Shown here piece by piece: positions 1-8,888 of a stretch of DNA of 64,000 nt. The first letter of the stretch is position 1; each line of letters starts with the position of its first letter. The notes below the pieces were generated by a model. The model was not told the DNA's origin. It saw nothing but the letters and a program-made list of their open reading frames with translations, and did no database searches. A program made the translations under genes and the position numbers. Source of the stretch: an uncultured Clostridia bacterium (GTDB lineage: Bacteria > Bacillota > Clostridia > UBA1381 > UMGS1253); NCBI GenBank assembly GCA_934456295.1, contig CAKSHB010000004.1, positions 9,906 to 73,905 on the forward strand, written 5' to 3'.

Positions 1-445
1 CCGCCTCAAGTTCATTTTGCCCGAGCGCCCTCGCCAGCGGGCACATTGCCTTTGCGCGCGGATCAATTATAACGCGCAGCGGCTCATTTTCCTTCTTATA
101 CGGCGCCAGCGGAAAAATTCTGCACGACAGCGGGCGCATTTTCCGCTCACACCTGCCGCTGCACATAGCAATCGGCGCATATTTTCCTCCGCTGTATTCA
201 AACTCCGATTTTTCAACACGCAGCCATTCGGGCATATTTTTATACATCACATCTTCGCCGCAGAACAGATACATTCCTGCGTCATCGCGCCCTCCGTCAT
301 CGCAGCATACGCCGCCGCAAAGCTGTCCGCAGTCAACACACAGCGGTGTTCTTTTTTCAAGCAGCCGCCATGCCTCTTTATATATCATATCGGCGCCGAT
401 TTTTATTTTACCCATATCCGTATCTTTATTTGAATTATCAGCCAT
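1..445 (-). CDS. Cysteine-rich YkgJ-like protein (partial, runs off left edge)
   Basis: The frame opens at an ATG 7-8 nt after a GAGGA ribosome-binding site and stays open to the window edge, giving about 148 residues with the C-terminus missing. It follows the sugar kinase stop by 23 nt, so the two are probably cotranscribed. The visible part is rich in cysteine: CVDCGQLCGGVCC near residues 30-43, then MCSGRC and LSCRIFPLAPY further on, and a later MCPLA. This pattern resembles the YkgJ / zinc-iron-chelating cysteine-cluster family, whose members are thought to bind a metal or Fe-S centre; the biochemical role of most is unknown. An ATG at 415 is a possible internal start. The family assignment comes from the cysteine pattern only and is moderately sure. 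Confidence 0.6.
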   Translation of the reverse strand, partial: MADNSNKDTDMGKIKIGADMIYKEAWRLLEKRTPLCVDCGQLCGGVCCDDGGRDDAGMYLFCGEDVMYKNMPEWLRVEKSEFEYSGGKYAPIAMCSGRCERKMRPLSCRIFPLAPYKKENEPLRVIIDPRAKAMCPLARALGQNELEA

Positions 446-468
446 ATTTTTATCCTCTGCCGTATCTT

Positions 469-1425
469 TTATCCCGTAATGCCCGTGCTCAGTACCTCCA
501 CACGCGCGCCCCCGACATACTGTGTCAGTTCCGCAATTCCGCGCACCTCATCGGCGCGGCTTGATACCATTGCCTGTGAAAACGACAAACTGTGCTTCAA
601 ACATCTTACCACATCAAAGCCTTTATACTTGCCATATATAAATCCGCTCAGAAACGCATCGCCTGCGCCGACCGTGTTATATACGGGCAAATCATCAGTA
701 TACAATCTGAATACGTCGCCGCCGCAGACCGCAACAGCTCCCTCGCCGCCAAGCGACACAAGCACATTTTCCACACCGCCGCGGTATATTTCCATTGCTT
801 TTGACGCAATTTTATCAACCGTTTCATATTTTTCCGAAAAGGTTTGTTCAAGCTCGTCGATGTTCGGTTTTATTATATACGGTTTTGCCGCAAGCGCCTT
901 TATAAGCGGTTCATTGTAACAATCGACCGACACGCGCGCACCTTTGCTCTGCGCTATAAGCGCAAGCTCGTAGTAGACCGCGTTATCAACCCCCGGCGGC
1001 ACACTGCCCCCAAGCGCAACAAATGCGCTTTCAGATGCAAGAGTACGCGTCTTTTCCCTGAGCTGACGCATATTTTCCGCGCTCGGACAGCCGCCGTCAA
1101 AGTTAATGTCCGTATATGTTGAATTTTTCAAATCCACTACCTTGATATTTGTGCGTATATCATAGTCCACTCTCACAAATCCGTCGCCGACGCCGTCTTT
1201 TTCAAGCTCACTGAGCACATAGCCGCCGTTTCTTCCTCCGATAAATCCGAAACATACCGACCCGACACCGCATTTTGCCATTATCCTTGCAACATTTACG
1301 CCCTTTGAACCGGGAACCTGACAGCTTTCGCCGACACGGTTTACGGTATTAAGCGTAAAATCGTTTATATATACAGTTTTATCAATTGCCGGATTAAGCG
1401 TCAGTGCGCAAACCGTATTACGCAT
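469..1425 (-). CDS. PfkB-family sugar kinase (1-phosphofructokinase / tagatose-6-P kinase type)
   Basis: A 318-residue ribokinase-fold kinase of the 1-phosphofructokinase/LacC branch, which phosphorylates a phosphorylated ketose in the cytoplasm. The N-terminus TVCALTLNPAIDKTVY is characteristic of the branch. PGSKGVNVARIMAKCG is the substrate-side signature and NTVGAGDAFLSGF the C-terminal PfkB signature, with the catalytic Asp in GAGD. A GTG at 1455 would add ten residues, but the ATG at 1425 gives the N-terminus typical of the family. It could be FruK or LacC; no PTS gene is nearby to decide. An RpiB/LacAB-type isomerase lies 1.5 kb upstream on the same strand, which is weak support for a tagatose or pentose route. 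The family is certain and the substrate open. Confidence 0.88.
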   Translation of the reverse strand: MRNTVCALTLNPAIDKTVYINDFTLNTVNRVGESCQVPGSKGVNVARIMAKCGVGSVCFGFIGGRNGGYVLSELEKDGVGDGFVRVDYDIRTNIKVVDLKNSTYTDINFDGGCPSAENMRQLREKTRTLASESAFVALGGSVPPGVDNAVYYELALIAQSKGARVSVDCYNEPLIKALAAKPYIIKPNIDELEQTFSEKYETVDKIASKAMEIYRGGVENVLVSLGGEGAVAVCGGDVFRLYTDDLPVYNTVGAGDAFLSGFIYGKYKGFDVVRCLKHSLSFSQAMVSSRADEVRGIAELTQYVGGARVEVLSTGITG

Positions 1426-1520
1426 ATAAATCTCACAGCCTTCCCGAGCCGGCACAATGTCAGCTCTTCAGAATGTCAAACCACAGCCACATTATATAAA
1501 AGCCGTATTATTCAACCGCA

Positions 1521-2759
1521 TTATTCATACAGAGGGTGCTTTTTGCACAATGCGCCGACTCTGCTCCTTATTTCGTCAGCCTTTGTATCCATATCAAAAA
1601 TCGTAAGCTTTATAAGCTTTGCAACTTCAACCATATCCTCCTCAGTAAATCCGCGCGAGGTTGCCGCAGGCGTACCTATTCTTATGCCGCTTGTGATAAA
1701 CGGGCTCTGCTTGTCAAACGGTATTGCGTTTTTATTTACCGTAATTCCGACCTCATCAAGCATATGCTCTGCCTCTTTGCCCGTAACGCCCGACTCCGTG
1801 AGGTCAACAAGCATAAGGTGATTGTCCGTGCCGCCGCTTACGAGCTTAAATCCCTGGTTTACAAGCTCCTGTGCCAGCGCCTTTGCATTTTTTACAATCT
1901 GCTGCTGATACTGTTTGAATTCATCGCTGAGGGCCTCTTTGAAGCATACCGCCTTTGCCGCAATCGTGTGCATAAGCGGTCCGCCCTGTATTCCGGGGAA
2001 AATCGCCTTATTGATTGCCTTTGCATATTCTTCCTTGCAGAGTATCAGACCGCCTCTCGGACCGCGCAGCGTCTTATGTGTGGTTGTCGTAACAAAATCC
2101 GCATACGGTACGGGGTTCGGATGAAGTCCTGCCGCAACAAGTCCTGCGATATGCGCCATATCAACCATAAAATATGCGCCGACTTCTTTTGCAATTTCCG
2201 CAAACTTCTCAAAATCTATAACTCTCGGATATGCGCTCGCACCGGCCAAAATAAGCTTCGGCTTATGCTCAAGCGCAAGTGCACGCACTTCGTCATAATT
2301 TATAACGTTATCTTTTTCATCTACGCCGTAGGGCACAATATTGAAATATTTGCCCGACATATTTACGGGGCTGCCGTGGCTGAGATGTCCGCCGTGGGCA
2401 AGGCTCATACTGAGCACCGTGTCGCCCGGGTTAAGCACCGCAAAAAATACCGCCATGTTTGCCTGTGCACCCGAATGGGGCTGAACGTTAGCATGCTCCG
2501 CTCCGAAAATCCTCTTCGCTCTTTCTATCGCCAGTGTTTCAACTATGTCTACATATTCGCATCCGCCGTAATAGCGCTTGCCGGGGTAACCTTCCGCATA
2601 TTTGTTTGTAAGCGGCGAACCGTTTGCCTCCATAACGGCTTCGCTCACAAAGTTTTCCGAGGCAATAAGCTCGATTTTGTTTTGCTGTCTTGAGATTTCC
2701 TTCTGTATAGCCTCATATACCTCGGGGTCCTGCTTTGCTACTCTTTCAAAGTGAAACAT
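1521..2759 (-). CDS. glyA: Serine hydroxymethyltransferase
   Basis: A PLP enzyme that interconverts serine and glycine while charging tetrahydrofolate with a one-carbon unit. The product is 412 residues, the usual bacterial length. It shows the SHMT opening [11 protein letters not shown], the substrate-contact segment [15 protein letters not shown], and the PLP-lysine motif [14 protein letters not shown] near residue 230. The C-terminal [13 protein letters not shown] is also typical. An AAAGGAG ribosome-binding site stands 8-9 nt before the ATG. Its neighbours on the same strand are sugar-phosphate genes, so there is no obvious operon partner. I saw no glycine riboswitch in the roughly 120-bp leader. 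Confidence 0.97.
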   Translation of the reverse strand: MFHFERVAKQDPEVYEAIQKEISRQQNKIELIASENFVSEAVMEANGSPLTNKYAEGYPGKRYYGGCEYVDIVETLAIERAKRIFGAEHANVQPHSGAQANMAVFFAVLNPGDTVLSMSLAHGGHLSHGSPVNMSGKYFNIVPYGVDEKDNVINYDEVRALALEHKPKLILAGASAYPRVIDFEKFAEIAKEVGAYFMVDMAHIAGLVAAGLHPNPVPYADFVTTTTHKTLRGPRGGLILCKEEYAKAINKAIFPGIQGGPLMHTIAAKAVCFKEALSDEFKQYQQQIVKNAKALAQELVNQGFKLVSGGTDNHLMLVDLTESGVTGKEAEHMLDEVGITVNKNAIPFDKQSPFITSGIRIGTPAATSRGFTEEDMVEVAKLIKLTIFDMDTKADEIRSRVGALCKKHPLYE

Positions 2760-2879
2760 GTTTTTTTGTTCTCCTTTCGCATCTTTGGTAAAAGTATTGT
2801 AAATTTTTTATATCAGCTATGCCGGCGGCAGCGTTTTTTCCGTACTCCTCTTCCGCCCAAATTCTCTTTTTAAATCTTC

Positions 2880-3452
2880 TTACTCGGGCTTTGTTTCGAG
2901 CTTCAGCGGAAAATCGCCGAGCTTCTTTACCTTAAAGCCGTTATTTTTATATTCCTCATAATCAAACGCCTCAAGCTCATCTATCGCAAGCTTGTGGAAT
3001 TCATAAAAATTATGCCACCATTCATATCCGCTGCCAAGCTCCGCGTTAAGATATGCGTCCGCTATGTCGCAGCCCATCTGAGGCGCAACATAAAAAGCGC
3101 CCATCGCAAGCACATTTACCCCGTTTCCCGTTATGGCTCTGAGCGCCGCCGGAACACTTTCCACAACGCCGGCATGAACATGCGGACATTTGCTTGCGGC
3201 AATATGTATTCCCATTCCCGTTCCGCAGAAAATCAGCGCGCGTTCAAACTCGCCCTCGGAAATCATCGAGCCGACTCTCAGCCCTACACGGTGAAACATA
3301 AGGTCGGTATCGTTCGGGTCCGACTCCGCTCTGACTCCGACATCGGTTATTTCCCAGCCTTTATTTTTCAAATGATTTACAACAGCTTCTTTGAGCGGAA
3401 ATCCTGCAAAATCCGCGCCAACCAAAAGCTGTTTGTTTTTTATCGTTTTCAC
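2880..3452 (-). CDS. RpiB/LacA/LacB-family sugar-phosphate isomerase, C-terminally extended
   Basis: A cytoplasmic aldose-ketose isomerase of the ribose-5-phosphate isomerase B / galactose-6-phosphate isomerase family. The sequence has VGADFAGFPLKEAV at the N-terminus, the conserved FCGTGMGIHIAASK loop and GVNVLAMGAF. The product is 190 residues against roughly 145-150 for classical RpiB; the extra part is a C-terminal tail containing WWHNFYEFH and a lysine-rich end. The start is GTG, with a GGTG/GGGGA-rich ribosome-binding site just upstream. Nearby genes on this strand are glyA and a PfkB kinase. The longer members of this family include isomerases acting on other sugar acids, so the substrate is not settled. 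Confidence 0.85.
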   Translation of the reverse strand: MKTIKNKQLLVGADFAGFPLKEAVVNHLKNKGWEITDVGVRAESDPNDTDLMFHRVGLRVGSMISEGEFERALIFCGTGMGIHIAASKCPHVHAGVVESVPAALRAITGNGVNVLAMGAFYVAPQMGCDIADAYLNAELGSGYEWWHNFYEFHKLAIDELEAFDYEEYKNNGFKVKKLGDFPLKLETKPE

Positions 3453-3740
3453 TCCCCATCACCCTTCTCTCATCTTTTTCTTCAGGTGCAGACGCAGTCT
3501 GATACAAAATTAATGCGTACTGCCCTTCTTATATTATACTTTTAAATATTGATAACCGCAAGTGTTTTTGTTATAATAATATTATTAAAATTGCAAAAAC
3601 TTGTGTTTTCCGAAAATAAAATATATAAAAACAACACAAAAATAACTTTTCACGCTGCCAAATCGTCATTAAAAGCAGCAATTCGAAAATTATCTGCTAA
3701 AAAAGCAGAAAAAAATACCTGAGAACGGAGTGTGACCCGT

Positions 3741-4367
3741 ATGACAAAAAAAGAGCGTCTGGCGCTTATAAAAGAAGGTCTTGAACAAACATATCCCGAC
3801 GCCGACTGCTCACTGCAATATACCGACCCATGGGAGCTTTTGGTGTCGGCGATACTTGCAACGCAGTGTACCGACAAACGTGTCAACATGGTCACGCCGG
3901 CTCTGTTTGAACGCTATAAGACCGTGTACGATTTTGCCATGGCGGACGAAACCGAGCTTATATCATATATACGCTCAACCGGCTTTTTTAATCATAAGGC
4001 AAGAAACATTATCGGAGCGGCACAGCGTATCTGCACGGTTTACGGCGGAAATGTGCCCGACACCATAGATGAGCTTGTAACCCTGCCCGGTGTGGGAAGG
4101 AAAATTGCAAATCTGATTGTCGGAGATGTGTTCGGAAAAAGCGCCGTTGTTGTCGATACACATGCCAAACGGCTGTCATTCCGCATGGGGCTTACAAAAA
4201 ACACCGACCCCGTGAAAATCGAAACGGATTTGCGGAAAATTCTTGAACCGGAATACAGCTCAAAATTCTGTCACCAGCTTGTGCTTCTCGGGCGCGAATT
4301 TTGTACGGCACGTTCGCCGAAGTGCGCCGTATGCCCCGTCAATGCCGGCTGTAAAAAATCACTTTGA
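3741..4367 (+). CDS. nth: Endonuclease III (DNA glycosylase/AP lyase)
   Basis: A base-excision repair enzyme that removes oxidised pyrimidines and cleaves AP sites. The product is 208 residues, close to the family norm. The helix-hairpin-helix is LPGVGRKIANLIVGD, which contains the catalytic lysine, and the catalytic aspartate is in VVDTHAKRLSFRMG. The four Fe-S cluster cysteines at the C-terminus follow the canonical C-X6-C-X2-C-X5-C spacing (FCTARSPKCAVCPVNAGC). A GTG at 3732 is in frame but lies right against the CGGAG motif; the ATG at 3741 has a workable spacing of 10 nt. A hairpin terminator follows. Function is certain and only the start is slightly open. Confidence 0.95.
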   Translation: MTKKERLALIKEGLEQTYPDADCSLQYTDPWELLVSAILATQCTDKRVNMVTPALFERYKTVYDFAMADETELISYIRSTGFFNHKARNIIGAAQRICTVYGGNVPDTIDELVTLPGVGRKIANLIVGDVFGKSAVVVDTHAKRLSFRMGLTKNTDPVKIETDLRKILEPEYSSKFCHQLVLLGREFCTARSPKCAVCPVNAGCKKSL

Positions 4368-4423
4368 TTAAACGATTATTAAAAGTTCGGGTATCTGAAA
4401 AAATCGAATATTTCACGGTTTTT

Positions 4424-4454
4424 CGGGAGCGGTTATGTGCCGCTCCTGTTTTTT
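4424..4454 (+). terminator. Rho-independent terminator after nth
   Basis: CGGGAGCGG (4424-4432) pairs with CCGCTCCTG (4440-4448) across a 7-nt loop, followed by a run of six T. Confidence 0.85.
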
Positions 4455-4531
4455 GCGAAAATACTGCCCGTTTCATCAAAAAAACAGATAATGTGATGTG
4501 GAATTTGTCGTTTTTTACTTTACATAATTTC

Positions 4532-4548
4532 TTTACATTTATGTTACA
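4532..4548 (-). promoter_or_regulatory. WalR (YycF) box, minus orientation
   Basis: The minus strand reads TGTAAC-ATAAA-TGTAAA, an exact match to the known WalR consensus TGTWAH-N5-TGTWAH. It lies about 390 bp upstream of the foldase start, with another TTTACA half-site at 4519-4524. That WalR binds here is inference. Confidence 0.5.
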
Positions 4549-4749
4549 GAGTATGCACTTTTCCACTTATTCATGTACTTTTCCATATTATAATGTGGAG
4601 TTTTTTTAAAAAACAATGCGAGTTTATCACATTTTCACAGAGTTTTCCACATATCTGAGTGTTTTTAACGTTTTTTTATTCACACATTCCATGTTTACAT
4701 AAAACTGTTCACAGTAAGCTTTTTGCTTTACATTATTTTGTAGTAAACA

Positions 4750-4766
4750 TGTAAACAAACTGTAAA
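4750..4766 (+). promoter_or_regulatory. WalR (YycF) box upstream of the PrsA-like foldase
   Basis: TGTAAA-CAAAC-TGTAAA is an exact match to TGTWAH-N5-TGTWAH. A plausible promoter follows, TTGCAT at 4782-4787 with TTTTAG at 4805-4810 (17-nt spacer). That would place the box about 60 bp upstream of transcription start, a position typical for WalR activation. The walRK genes are in this same window. Confidence 0.6.
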
Positions 4767-4936
4767 AGTGGCAAAAAACGCTTGCATAATGCGGTTTTTC
4801 GGTATTTTAGACATATTTTATGACGCTTTGCCCTCTTTTCAATACAGCCCTTATATGATACAATAAGGTTGGAAAAGTATAGCCGTAAATACTGTGGCTT
4901 ATACTTACATAATAACTTTTAAAGAGGATTGATAAT

Positions 4937-6118
4937 ATGAAAAACAAAACACTGCGCGGCTTTATTCTCGGCTTTCTGCTGTGCGCACTTCTCACGGGCA
5001 CACTCGCCTACGGAAGCGATATATATGAAAACATTTCGGTGATGATGGGACAAATGAATATTTCCATAAGCGGCAGCCCCGTCGAAATTGATAACATGGT
5101 TTATAACGGAACCACATATGTTCCGCTGCGCCGCATATCGGAGCTTTTCGGAAAGGTTGTCAGCTATGACGCACCAACATCATCTATAACAATACGAGAC
5201 AAAGAGGAAGCCCAGATGGTCAGCAAGGAGATTGCCTTTCTTGTAAACGGTCAGCCTGTGCGAGTTGACTTTTTTACGCAGATGATTAACTGGTACAAAT
5301 TAAACTCCGGCGGAATTTATCCCGAGGGCGAGGGCTATGCCGATTTTAGAGATTTTGTGCGCGATGAAGTTGTAACAATGGAAATCACAAAGCAATATGC
5401 CGATGAGCTCGGAATTGTCCTTTTCGGCACCGATTTGAACGCTATCAACAAGACTGTTGAAATATATGCCGAAAATTACGGCGGCATGGACGCTTTCAAA
5501 GCGCTTCTGCTGAAAAACGGAATTACATATGATGTCTATTACGAAATACAGAAAAACTACGCCCTGCGCGAAAAGCTTTCCGACGTTATGACGGACAAAA
5601 TTACGACCTACAATCTCATAGACTACTACTATGACAACATTGAGTCCTTCAAAGTTGAAAAAGTTACGGCAAAGCAGATTTTCATGTCCACAACAGATGA
5701 CGCCGGATATACTCTCTCCGCGGCAAAAAAAGCGGAGAAAGAGAATGAAATGTGGCGCATATATAATAAGATAAAAAACGGCGAGACAAGCTTTGATGAA
5801 TGCATGTTTGCATATTCCGAGGACAGCGGACTGAAGGCATACCCAGACGGTTACACCTTTGCGCGCGGCGAAATGGTAAAGGCGTTTGAAAACCACGCCT
5901 TCTCAATGGAAAAAGGCGAAATGAGCGAGGTTTTTGAGAGCGAACAGGGCTTTCACATTATACTCGTAACAGAACGTCTGACAACATACGAAAGCTTTGA
6001 AAAAGTACGCGACAACATATTTAACTCACTGCGCAATGAGGCATATTATAATGTGGTTGAACCGAAAATCTCAAAAGCAAACGTGTATATAAACAGCAGC
6101 GTATATAATAACCTGTAA
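4937..6118 (+). CDS. Secreted PrsA/SurA-like foldase with stalk domain and parvulin domain
   Basis: A predicted extracytoplasmic peptidyl-prolyl isomerase of 393 residues that would help exported proteins fold. Residues 1-25 form a signal peptide or anchor. There is no lipobox, unlike classical PrsA. Residues about 38-95 are a copper-amine-oxidase N-terminal (stalk) domain, with VYNGTTYVPLRRISELFG. A SurA-N-like helical part follows at about 100-235. A PpiC rotamase core occupies about 245-350, with KAFENHAFSMEKGEMSEVF and EQGFHIILVTER. The ribosome-binding site is GAGG, spaced 9 nt from the ATG. Two WalR boxes upstream suggest cell-wall-stress control. Whether the rotamase is active cannot be judged; the domain order is clear. 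Confidence 0.85.
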   Translation: MKNKTLRGFILGFLLCALLTGTLAYGSDIYENISVMMGQMNISISGSPVEIDNMVYNGTTYVPLRRISELFGKVVSYDAPTSSITIRDKEEAQMVSKEIAFLVNGQPVRVDFFTQMINWYKLNSGGIYPEGEGYADFRDFVRDEVVTMEITKQYADELGIVLFGTDLNAINKTVEIYAENYGGMDAFKALLLKNGITYDVYYEIQKNYALREKLSDVMTDKITTYNLIDYYYDNIESFKVEKVTAKQIFMSTTDDAGYTLSAAKKAEKENEMWRIYNKIKNGETSFDECMFAYSEDSGLKAYPDGYTFARGEMVKAFENHAFSMEKGEMSEVFESEQGFHIILVTERLTTYESFEKVRDNIFNSLRNEAYYNVVEPKISKANVYINSSVYNNL

Positions 6119-6148
6119 AGTTTAACGATTTATAAGGGGGACATTGTC

Positions 6149-6823
6149 TTGGTAAACATAGGAAACGACTGGGACGCACTGCTTAAGGGCGAATTTGAAA
6201 AGCCGTATTACAAAAAGCTCCGCGCTTTTCTTGCAAGCGAATACAGAAGCCGCAGGATATATCCCGATATGTACAGCATATTTAACGCACTGAAATTTAC
6301 CGCATATAAAGATGTACGTGTAGTAATTCTCGGGCAGGACCCGTATCACGGAGAAAATCAGGCGCACGGTCTGGCTTTCTCCGTATGCAAGGGCATCGCA
6401 ACGCCGAAAAGCCTCATAAATATATACAAAGAGCTGCATGATGACTGCGGCTGCTATATTCCGAACAACGGTTACCTGAAAAAATGGGCCGACCAGGGTG
6501 TACTGCTTCTGAATACCTCCCTTACGGTAAGGGCAGGTGAGGCGAATTCACACAAGGACATAGGTTGGGAAATTTTTACGGACAAAATTATTGAGCTGCT
6601 GAATGAGCGCAGTGATGGAATTGTGTTTCTGCTCTGGGGCGCAAACGCAAAAAGCAAGTCATCGCTCATAACCGCTCCGCAGCACCGTGTCCTGAGTGCG
6701 CCTCACCCGAGCCCGCTTTCGGCATCACGCGGATTTTTCGGCTGCCGCCATTTTTCGCGCACAAACGAAATCCTCGTAAATATGGGCAAAAAGCCGATTG
6801 ACTGGCAGATTGAAAACATATAG
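6149..6823 (+). CDS. ung: Uracil-DNA glycosylase, family 1
   Basis: Removes uracil from DNA. The protein has 224 residues, the standard length. The water-activating motif GQDPYH sits at residues 62-67 (catalytic Asp64), and HPSPLS at 186-191 contains the second catalytic His. LLNTSLTV and LLWG also match the family. The start is TTG: a strong AAGGGGG lies 8 nt upstream and no ATG fits the conserved N-terminus. It begins 30 nt after the foldase stop and may be cotranscribed with it. Confidence 0.96.
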   Translation: MVNIGNDWDALLKGEFEKPYYKKLRAFLASEYRSRRIYPDMYSIFNALKFTAYKDVRVVILGQDPYHGENQAHGLAFSVCKGIATPKSLINIYKELHDDCGCYIPNNGYLKKWADQGVLLLNTSLTVRAGEANSHKDIGWEIFTDKIIELLNERSDGIVFLLWGANAKSKSSLITAPQHRVLSAPHPSPLSASRGFFGCRHFSRTNEILVNMGKKPIDWQIENI

Positions 6824-6921
6824 CCGAAAAGACGGAAAATGTATAAATAAATACACAAAATAAACCGCCGCACAGCCAAAAATTTTTTAATATTTTAATG
6901 TGCGTTTTTTCTGCATAAATA

Positions 6922-6950
6922 TTGATTTTTTGATAAATATATGTTAGTAT
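6922..6950 (+). promoter_or_regulatory. Possible sigma-A promoter of potABCD
   Basis: TTGATT (6922-6927), 17-nt spacer, TAGTAT (6945-6950), about 65 bp before the potA start. A nearby TTGACA at 6959 has no good -10 at the right distance. Moderate match only. Confidence 0.4.
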
Positions 6951-7014
6951 TAAAATCGTTGACAACAAAACTTTAAAATAAATCGGAAATACCGGTAAGA
7001 CAGGGGATTGATAA

Positions 7015-8058
7015 ATGTCCGAACAGATTATACGTCTTGATAACGTATCGAAAAGCTTTGACAGCACCGAGGTGCTTAATAATCTTAATCTTTCAATCGA
7101 CCGCCATACGTTTGTTACGCTGCTTGGGCCTTCCGGCTGCGGCAAAACAACGACTCTTCGCATAATAGGCGGATTTGAAAAGCCCTCGCAGGGTAAGGTG
7201 TACTATGAAAATACTGATATAACATCACTGCCGCCGTATAAGCGCAAGCTTAATACAGTCTTTCAAAAGTACGCTCTTTTCCCGCATATGGACGTATATG
7301 AAAACATCGCGTTTGGACTTCGGCTGAAAAAAACGCCGTCCTCTCTTATAGATGAAAAAGTTAAAAATATGCTCCGCATGGTTAACCTGACCGGCTTTGA
7401 GAAAAGAAATGTTGTTTCTTTGTCGGGCGGTCAGCAGCAGCGTGTCGCGATTGCGCGCGCACTTGTAAACGAGCCTGAGGTGCTGCTTCTTGACGAGCCT
7501 CTGGGCGCACTCGACTTAAAGCTCCGCAAAGACATGCAGCTTGAGCTTAAAAACATACAGCAATCTCTCGGCATCACATTTATATATGTTACGCATGACC
7601 AGGAGGAGGCTCTCACAATGTCGGATACCATCGTTGTAATGCACAACGGTGTTGTTTTGCAGCAGGGCACGCCCCAGGATATATACAACGAGCCCGAAAA
7701 TGCGTTTGTTGCCGACTTTATCGGTGAGTCAAACATCATCGACGGCATAATGCACGAAGATAAGCTCGTAAGCTTCTGCGGAAGAAAATTTGAATGTGTC
7801 GATGTCGGTTTCGGCAAGGACGAGCCTGTTGACGTTGTAATACGCCCCGAGGATTTGAGAGTTGTGGACAAAGACAAGGGGCTGCTGTGCGGCGTTGTAA
7901 AATCATGCATATTCAAGGGCGTTCATTATGAAATGTGCGTTCTTGCAAACGGATACGAATTTTTAATCCATTCGACGCTTGCCTCGGAGCCCGGCTCGGA
8001 GGTTGGGCTGACGGTTATTCCTTTTGATATTCATATCATGCATAAGGAGGGGGCATAA
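7015..8058 (+). CDS. potA: Spermidine/putrescine ABC transporter, ATP-binding subunit
   Basis: The ATPase of a polyamine importer, 347 residues. Walker A is GPSGCGKTT near residue 39, the signature is [15 protein letters not shown], and Walker B is [12 protein letters not shown], followed by the switch histidine in THDQEEA. A TOBE-like regulatory tail follows, with [12 protein letters not shown]. It is the first gene of a four-gene operon with the permeases potB and potC and the binding protein potD, which supports the polyamine assignment over iron or sulfate. Its TAA overlaps the potB ATG by one base. Confidence 0.95.
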   Translation: MSEQIIRLDNVSKSFDSTEVLNNLNLSIDRHTFVTLLGPSGCGKTTTLRIIGGFEKPSQGKVYYENTDITSLPPYKRKLNTVFQKYALFPHMDVYENIAFGLRLKKTPSSLIDEKVKNMLRMVNLTGFEKRNVVSLSGGQQQRVAIARALVNEPEVLLLDEPLGALDLKLRKDMQLELKNIQQSLGITFIYVTHDQEEALTMSDTIVVMHNGVVLQQGTPQDIYNEPENAFVADFIGESNIIDGIMHEDKLVSFCGRKFECVDVGFGKDEPVDVVIRPEDLRVVDKDKGLLCGVVKSCIFKGVHYEMCVLANGYEFLIHSTLASEPGSEVGLTVIPFDIHIMHKEGA

Positions 8059-8888
8059 TGAAAAAGACACTGGCTGCCTGTCCTTATCTTGTATGGGCAA
8101 TCATTTTCATTATCGCGCCGCTTCTGCTTGTGGCATATTACGGACTTACCGTAGAAACGCCCGACGGCGGCATGGTATTTTCGCTCGAAAATTTCGGCAA
8201 ATTCTTTTCGTCGCCTATATTTATGGCGGCTTTTTGGCGTTCCGTGTGGATGGCGGCGCTTTCAACCGCGATATGCCTTCTTATAGGCTATCCCGTTGCA
8301 TATTTTCTGTCCGGCAGTACCTTCCGCAACAAAAAACTGCTTTTGCTGCTTTTGGTAATCCCCATGTGGATGAATTTGCTTTTGCGTACATATGCATGGC
8401 TGATACTGCTCGATAACGGCGGACTCATAAATACTTTTCTGCACACACTCGGTTTCGGAAATGTGGAGTTTCTGTATCACCAGTATTCCATCGTATTCGG
8501 CATGGTGTATAACTTTCTGCCGTTTATGATACTCCCCATACATTCCGTTCTCATAAAAATGGATAATTCGCTTATAGAAGCGGCACAGGACCTCGGCGCA
8601 GACAGAAAGAGGGTATTTTTCAAAGTAATATTTCCGCTCTCGCTGCCGGGCGTTGTTTCCGGTATTACGATGGTATTTATGCCGGCTGTAACAACCTTTG
8701 CCATTTCGGATATACTGAGCGGACGCACAATCCAGCTCATGGGAAACATAATTGAGGATCAGTTTCTGCGCAGTGACAACTGGAACTTCGGCTCAGCCAT
8801 GTCAATAATTCTGACTGTGCTGATACTTTTGTCAATGGTTGTGTCCTCAAAATATGAAAAAGAAAATGAGGGGGGCGGATTGTTTTGA
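8058..8888 (+). CDS. potB: Spermidine/putrescine ABC transporter permease
   Basis: An integral membrane permease of 276 residues with about six helices, beginning with a hydrophobic LVWAIIFIIAPLLLVAYYG segment. The cytoplasmic loop that docks on the ATPase (EAA motif) is EAAQDLGADRKRVFFKVIFPLSLPG near residues 175-200. ATGA-style overlaps with both neighbours indicate translational coupling. It is the PotB/PotH type by gene order and EAA sequence. Confidence 0.94.
   Translation: MKKTLAACPYLVWAIIFIIAPLLLVAYYGLTVETPDGGMVFSLENFGKFFSSPIFMAAFWRSVWMAALSTAICLLIGYPVAYFLSGSTFRNKKLLLLLLVIPMWMNLLLRTYAWLILLDNGGLINTFLHTLGFGNVEFLYHQYSIVFGMVYNFLPFMILPIHSVLIKMDNSLIEAAQDLGADRKRVFFKVIFPLSLPGVVSGITMVFMPAVTTFAISDILSGRTIQLMGNIIEDQFLRSDNWNFGSAMSIILTVLILLSMVVSSKYEKENEGGGLF

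Larger units (their letters stand above)
4368..4936. other. AT-rich intergenic region with WalR boxes and DnaA-box-like 9-mers
   Basis: A 570-bp gap between nth and the foldase gene. After the nth terminator it is very AT-rich, with many TTTACA/TGTAAA hexamers and several TTTTCCACA- or TTATTCACA-like 9-mers (4559, 4579, 4643, 4676). I find no convincing gene. An 81-codon frame beginning at 4364 has low-complexity composition and no ribosome-binding site. The region probably holds the regulatory sequence for the downstream foldase gene; see the separate WalR-box entries. Confidence 0.7.

Noticed and set aside
1536..2693. A 385-codon open frame antisense to glyA
   Set aside because: It mirrors glyA codon bias, has Cys/Arg-rich composition unlike any family and no ribosome-binding site. 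glyA is certain.
4364..4609. An 81-codon frame after nth
   Set aside because: It crosses the nth terminator, has low-complexity AT-derived composition and no ribosome-binding site.
6959..6964. TTGACA as -35 of potA
   Set aside because: No acceptable -10 lies 16-18 nt downstream; the TTGATT/TAGTAT pair just upstream fits better.
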